Assembly: GCA_025463515.1 (NCBI GenBank)
Contig: JAODAQ010000051.1
Location: 123,348 to 187,347 of the forward strand
Direction of reading: 5' to 3'
DNA from: Rhodoglobus sp.
GTDB lineage: Bacteria > Actinomycetota > Actinomycetes > Actinomycetales > Microbacteriaceae
Length of the DNA: 64,000 bases
Part shown: positions 60,521-64,000 of the stretch, piece by piece
Layout of the letters: every line of letters begins with the position of its first letter
Numbering within the stretch: position 1 is the stretch's first letter
Notes under the pieces: generated by a model
Database searches by the model: none
Told to the model about the DNA's origin: nothing
What the model saw: only the letters and a program-made list of their open reading frames with translations
Translations under genes and position numbers: made by a program

Positions 60521-62004
60521 GAACCTCCAATGAGATGGCGGAGGCCGCATTCCTCGCGGGTTCCTTCGCCACAGAGCCCCTCGTGCGCAGAGCGGCTGTC
60601 CTGCTTGCCATTGCCGACGCGGTCGATGCGCGGGTTGACGAACTGGTCGCCTGCGCCATGACCGAGACCGGCCTCGAGGATGCGCGGCTGCGCGGCGAGG
60701 TCCGTCGTACGACCGTGCAACTGCGGCTCTTTGCCGATGTGGTCGCCGAGGGCGGGTTCCTGGATGTACGGATCGATGAGCGCGACGAGGCATTCGTCCT
60801 CGGGGTCCGACCGGACCTGCGGCGCATGCGCACCCCGATCGGGCCGGTGCTCAACTTCGCGGCGAGCAACTTCCCGTTCGCGTTCTCGGTAGTGGGGGGC
60901 GACACGGCTGCTGCGCTCGCCGCCGGGTGCAGTGTGATAGTCAAAGCGCACCCCGGGCATCCGGAGCTCTCGCGCCTCACCGCGCAGATAGCCATCGACG
61001 CTATTGCCAGGAGCGGTGCTCCGAGGGACCTGCTGCAGCTCGCCGAGGGCCGGGAGATGTCTGTGGAGCTGCTGCGGCACCCGCGCATCGCCGCCGCATC
61101 GTTCACGGGCTCGCTCGGCGGAGGGCGGGTTCTCGCCGACATCGCCGCCGCACGGCCCGACCCGATCCCGTTCTACGGCGAGCTCGGCAGCGTCAATCCC
61201 GTTGTCGTCACGCAGGCGGCAATCGCCGAGCGGCGCGGCCAGGTGGTCGATGGATTCGTGGCGAGCATCTCCGGATCAGCGGGGCAGCTGTGCACCAAGC
61301 CCGGCTTCCTCTTCGTCCCTGCCGGTTCCGACATCGCCGCCGACGTCGCGGCAGCATTCGCCGCCCTGCCCGAGCACCGGCTGCTCTTCCCCCGACTTGC
61401 CGAGGGATTCGCGGCGCGGCGCCAGGAGATCCTCGACGTTCCGGATCTCGAGGTCGCTGCCTCCGGTTCGATCCGATTTGACGAGGATGGCAACGGCTGG
61501 GCGCGCCCTGCGCTGGCGGTGGCCACTCTCGAAGAGCTGCGGGCGGCTGGGAGTGTGCTGATGGACGAGTGCTTCGGGCCGTTGGCGATCATCGTGCCGT
61601 ATGACGACGCAGATGTGCTCGCAGAGGATTTCGTCGGGCTGTTCGAGGGGAACCTGACTGCGGGCCTGCACCTTGCCGCAGGCGAGTCGGCAGGCTGGAT
61701 CGAGCGGCTGGTGTCCGTGATGTCCCATCACGCCGGGCGGGTGCTCTTCAACGGGTGGCCCACCGGTGTTGCGGTGACGCACGCACAGCAGCACGGGGGC
61801 CCCTGGCCGGCGACCACGACCGGCACCACTTCGGTCGGAACCGCATCCATCGAGCGCTTCCTGCGGGCGGTGGCCTATCAAGATGCACCGGAGGAGTTCC
61901 TTCCCGCGCCGTTGCGGGATGACAACCCGTGGGGCGTGCCACAGGCTCGCTCCCGTGCAGGGGAGTCGGCTCACTGGGGCGAGCGGGCCGCCGCCGGTTC
62001 GTGA
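60517..62004 (+). CDS. aldehyde dehydrogenase, 2-oxoglutarate-semialdehyde dehydrogenase-like
   Basis: 495 residues. PIGPVLNFAASNFPFAFSVVGGDTAAALAAGCSVIVKAHPGHP in pieces is the cofactor-binding region of the NADP-type KGSADH group, FYGELGSVNPVVV carries the general base Glu and SGSAGQLCTKPGF the nucleophile Cys. It oxidises an aldehyde, probably the product of the ThDP enzyme, to a carboxylic acid. The catalytic residues are intact. ATG 60517 overlaps the previous stop, and its stop overlaps the MFS gene as GTGA. Confidence 0.9.
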   Translation: MRTSNEMAEAAFLAGSFATEPLVRRAAVLLAIADAVDARVDELVACAMTETGLEDARLRGEVRRTTVQLRLFADVVAEGGFLDVRIDERDEAFVLGVRPDLRRMRTPIGPVLNFAASNFPFAFSVVGGDTAAALAAGCSVIVKAHPGHPELSRLTAQIAIDAIARSGAPRDLLQLAEGREMSVELLRHPRIAAASFTGSLGGGRVLADIAAARPDPIPFYGELGSVNPVVVTQAAIAERRGQVVDGFVASISGSAGQLCTKPGFLFVPAGSDIAADVAAAFAALPEHRLLFPRLAEGFAARRQEILDVPDLEVAASGSIRFDEDGNGWARPALAVATLEELRAAGSVLMDECFGPLAIIVPYDDADVLAEDFVGLFEGNLTAGLHLAAGESAGWIERLVSVMSHHAGRVLFNGWPTGVAVTHAQQHGGPWPATTTGTTSVGTASIERFLRAVAYQDAPEEFLPAPLRDDNPWGVPQARSRAGESAHWGERAAAGS

Positions 62005-63185
62005 TCCGCCGCCCTCAGGAGTCGTGGCTGTATGTCGTCGTCGCCCATAGCATCCTCGTGCAGATCGCGACATTCTCGCTGCGTCCCCTCCTCGCGTACT
62101 CCCTGCTCGACCAGGGCCTGACCACGTCGGTCGGACTCCTCGCCCTCGCCTTCGCGGTGCCGGCGCTGGTGCTCTCCCTCCCGGCGGGGCGCCTCGTCGA
62201 CAGGCTGGGCGAGAGAGTAGTCGCCTGCGCGGGCGGGGCGCTCTTCGTGGCGGCGGCGCTGATCGCCCTCCTCAGCCCCGGCTCGCTCGTCGCGATCTTT
62301 GCTTCAACGTTCGCCCTGGGGTGCGGCCACCTCTTCTCGATGGTCAGCGAGCAGACCGTCGTGGCGAACCGGGCTCGCCCAAGTCGTCGGGATGGCACCT
62401 TCGGCTACTACGCACTCGGCGCCTCCGTGGGGCAGTCGCTCGGCCCACTCCTGCTCCTCGTGCCGGGTGTGCTACCCGGATCCCTCAACGTAGAGCTGAT
62501 CCTCACGGTGGGAATCTGCGTGGGTGTCGCACTCTCAGTCCTGTCGCTGTTCTTCGTGCCGTACCCGTCCGCGCGCACCGGCGCCGCAGTGTCCTGGATC
62601 TCGACACTGCGATCGCTGCGCACTGTTGCGACGTTCCGCGCGCTCGGGGCCAGCAGTCTCGCTCTCGCCTCGATCGACGTAACGCTCCTCTATTGGCCGG
62701 CGCTCGGCAACGAGCGCGGGTGGCCAGCGAGCGTGGTCGCGGTCATGCTGGTGGCGAGGTCGTTGTTCAGCGTCGCATCCCGGGCCGGGCTGGGGCTCGT
62801 GGTGCGCTGGGTGGGGCGCCGAGCCCTGGTGGTCTCCAGCCTGGTCGTCTCGGCGGTCGTCCTTATCCTGATCGCCTGTCCGCTTCCGATCCCCGTGGTC
62901 GTGGTTCTCGCGTGCATCTTCGGATACGCCATCGGAATCTGCCAGCCGCTCACCATGTCGTGGCTCGCCGAGCTGAGCCCGGAGGGCGCGCGGGGGACGA
63001 TGATGTCAGTCAGGCTGGCAGGCAACCGGGTGGGGCAGGCAGCAGTACCGTCGCTCGCCGGCGGGCTCGCGGGCGCAGCGGGTGTGCCCGGCGTCCTCGT
63101 GGCTACCGGGGCCACTCTCGCCCTCGCCGCGTGGGCCTCCGCCGGCATCACTCCGGCTGTGGGGTCTGACCAGGATCCTGGCTGA
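62001..63185 (+). CDS. MFS transporter
   Basis: 394 residues with about twelve spans. SLPAGRLVDRLGERVVACAGGALF is the loop 2-3 motif and GYYALGASVGQSLGPLLLL lies in span 5. Last gene of the operon, overlapping the aldehyde dehydrogenase by GTGA. It may export the acidic end product or import another substrate; direction cannot be read. Confidence 0.85.
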   Translation: MIRRPQESWLYVVVAHSILVQIATFSLRPLLAYSLLDQGLTTSVGLLALAFAVPALVLSLPAGRLVDRLGERVVACAGGALFVAAALIALLSPGSLVAIFASTFALGCGHLFSMVSEQTVVANRARPSRRDGTFGYYALGASVGQSLGPLLLLVPGVLPGSLNVELILTVGICVGVALSVLSLFFVPYPSARTGAAVSWISTLRSLRTVATFRALGASSLALASIDVTLLYWPALGNERGWPASVVAVMLVARSLFSVASRAGLGLVVRWVGRRALVVSSLVVSAVVLILIACPLPIPVVVVLACIFGYAIGICQPLTMSWLAELSPEGARGTMMSVRLAGNRVGQAAVPSLAGGLAGAAGVPGVLVATGATLALAAWASAGITPAVGSDQDPG

Positions 63186-63225
63186 GCGCCTGGCTGATCA
63201 GCCACCACCACGTGTCAAAGATCGA

Positions 63226-64000
63226 CTAGCGGCTGCGCTCCCACGGCCCGTCTTCGAGGACGCCTCGCACGGTGTCGAGCGGCGCCCCCGGCTCGATCTC
63301 CGGCAGCCACCACGTCGCCCCTGCTGCAGTGTACGGAGCGGGATCGACGCTCGGCGCCAGCCCCACGGCCACGTCGTACCCGTCCAGGTTGCCGCCCCGC
63401 AGTTCGGCGATCGTCGCTACAGCCTCGGCGAGCTGATCCGGGTGCTCGAGGTTGACCGGAAAGAACCCGTCGAGCCGGGCAGCCCGCTGCACCGGCCTCG
63501 TCTTGCCGGGGTATCCGGCCGCCCACACCGGCACGCCGGGGCGCTGCACGGGTCGCGGCAAGAACGTGATGTCGTCGATGAGATAGTGCTCGCCACGGTG
63601 CTGCACGGGGTCGCCCGACCAGGCCGCGGCCAGGATCTCGAGCGACTCGTCGAGCAGTTGCGCGCGTGTGCGGTCGTCGAGCTCCTCGCCGGTCTTCGAC
63701 AGCTCCTCGCCGAACCGGTCGCTGCCGAGGCCGACGCCCAGGACGAGGCGGCCGCCGCTCAGCACGTCGAGCGTCGCGGTCTCGCGGGCCACCTTGGCCG
63801 GGCGGCGGCGCGCGAGCGGGGTGACGAGCGGGCCGATCCGCAGCCGCTCGGTCGCGACCGCCATCGCCGTGAGCGTGATCCAGGGGTCGGCGGCCTGCCG
63901 GACAGGCGCGCGCCAGCGCAGGTGGTCCCAGACGAAGCAGCCGTCCCAGCCCGCCTCCTCCGCCTCCGCGGCGAGGCTCGCGACCACTCTCGGGTCGGCG
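63226..64000 (-). CDS. LLM-class flavin-dependent oxidoreductase, 5' truncated
   Basis: Partial gene: the frame is open through the end of the window, with the true start beyond it. About 257 residues are visible, beginning ADPRVVASLAAEAEEAGWDGCFVWDHL, the usual first helix and strand of luciferase-like monooxygenases. IGPLVTPLARRRPAKVARETATLDVLSGGRLVLGVGLG in pieces is the conserved flavin/F420 region. It may use FMN or F420. Convergent with the MFS gene. The C-terminal part (WWLPEIEPGAPLDTVRGVL) is as expected for this subgroup. Confidence 0.87.
   Translation of the reverse strand, partial: ADPRVVASLAAEAEEAGWDGCFVWDHLRWRAPVRQAADPWITLTAMAVATERLRIGPLVTPLARRRPAKVARETATLDVLSGGRLVLGVGLGSDRFGEELSKTGEELDDRTRAQLLDESLEILAAAWSGDPVQHRGEHYLIDDITFLPRPVQRPGVPVWAAGYPGKTRPVQRAARLDGFFPVNLEHPDQLAEAVATIAELRGGNLDGYDVAVGLAPSVDPAPYTAAGATWWLPEIEPGAPLDTVRGVLEDGPWERSR

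Noticed and set aside
1..64000. CRISPR arrays, insertion sequences and prophage genes
   Set aside because: No regularly spaced direct repeats, transposase, integrase or phage structural motifs were seen; the only dispersed repeats are the palindromic elements and two inverted repeats.

Overview
The window reads as a chromosome segment of a high-GC actinobacterium, most likely a member of the Microbacteriaceae. This is inferred from the strong G/C third-position bias, frequent GTG starts, many apparently leaderless genes (a TAGGCT-type -10 box 6-8 bases before the start codon), the recurrent GGATGCC string in coding DNA, an F420-type oxidoreductase, CUT1 sugar transporters without their own ATPase, and a family of GGTTGAGTAG...GTATCGAAACC palindromic elements between genes. 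No phage, insertion sequence or CRISPR array was seen.

Region 1 (1-23043) is a sugar-acid and glycoside utilisation block. A leftward operon (alpha-L-rhamnosidase, D-2-hydroxyacid dehydrogenase, MGH1-like glycosidase) is divergent from a rightward nine-gene operon (sugar-binding lipoprotein, two permeases, amidohydrolase, a second D-2-hydroxyacid dehydrogenase, an unrecognised TIM-barrel-like enzyme, malate synthase G, SDR, carboxymuconolactone-decarboxylase-like protein). A FadR-type GntR regulator with a DUF4862 protein and an SMP-30 lactonase runs leftward from a second divergent promoter. Rightward from it runs a tightly coupled five-gene operon that I read as D-apionate catabolism: ApnO-like oxidoisomerase, OiaC-like decarboxylase, L-erythrulose kinase and two phosphate isomerases, ending at D-erythrose 4-phosphate. 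Both divergent promoters carry the same 14-base operator-like string, which ties the block into one regulon. Apiose next to rhamnose points to rhamnogalacturonan II or apiosyl glycosides; that link is inference.

Region 2 (23044-36700) is mixed: a hemerythrin-like protein, a frameshifted F420-type reductase, an esterase, the ATP-grasp/alpha-E/transglutaminase triad, a MarR-MFS pair, a hydrolase, a lipoate ligase with permuted domains under a DtxR-like box followed by an iron/heme-type permease and ATPase, a Gfo/Idh oxidoreductase and small proteins. Region 3 (35689-41550) is a cellobiose-type (ceb/bgl) operon with its LacI regulator and three TGGGAGCGCTCTCA-type operators around a sigma-A-like promoter. 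Region 4 (41999-53609) holds core and envelope functions: EmrB-type exporter, VanY-like carboxypeptidase, phosphoglucomutase, prephenate dehydratase, lipid kinase, SerRS, HAD phosphatase, LCP ligase and two tRNA-Ser genes.

Region 5 (53640-63185) looks like accessory DNA next to a tRNA-Ser gene: a decayed amidohydrolase remnant, then a GntR regulator and an operon with a tripartite tricarboxylate transporter, a decarboxylating dehydrogenase, a ThDP enzyme, an aldehyde dehydrogenase and an MFS protein. The order suggests uptake of a hydroxy-polycarboxylate, oxidative decarboxylation to a 2-oxo acid, a second decarboxylation to an aldehyde, and oxidation to an acid. The window ends in a truncated LLM flavin monooxygenase-like gene. 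Product names rest on motif reading by eye; no database search was run.
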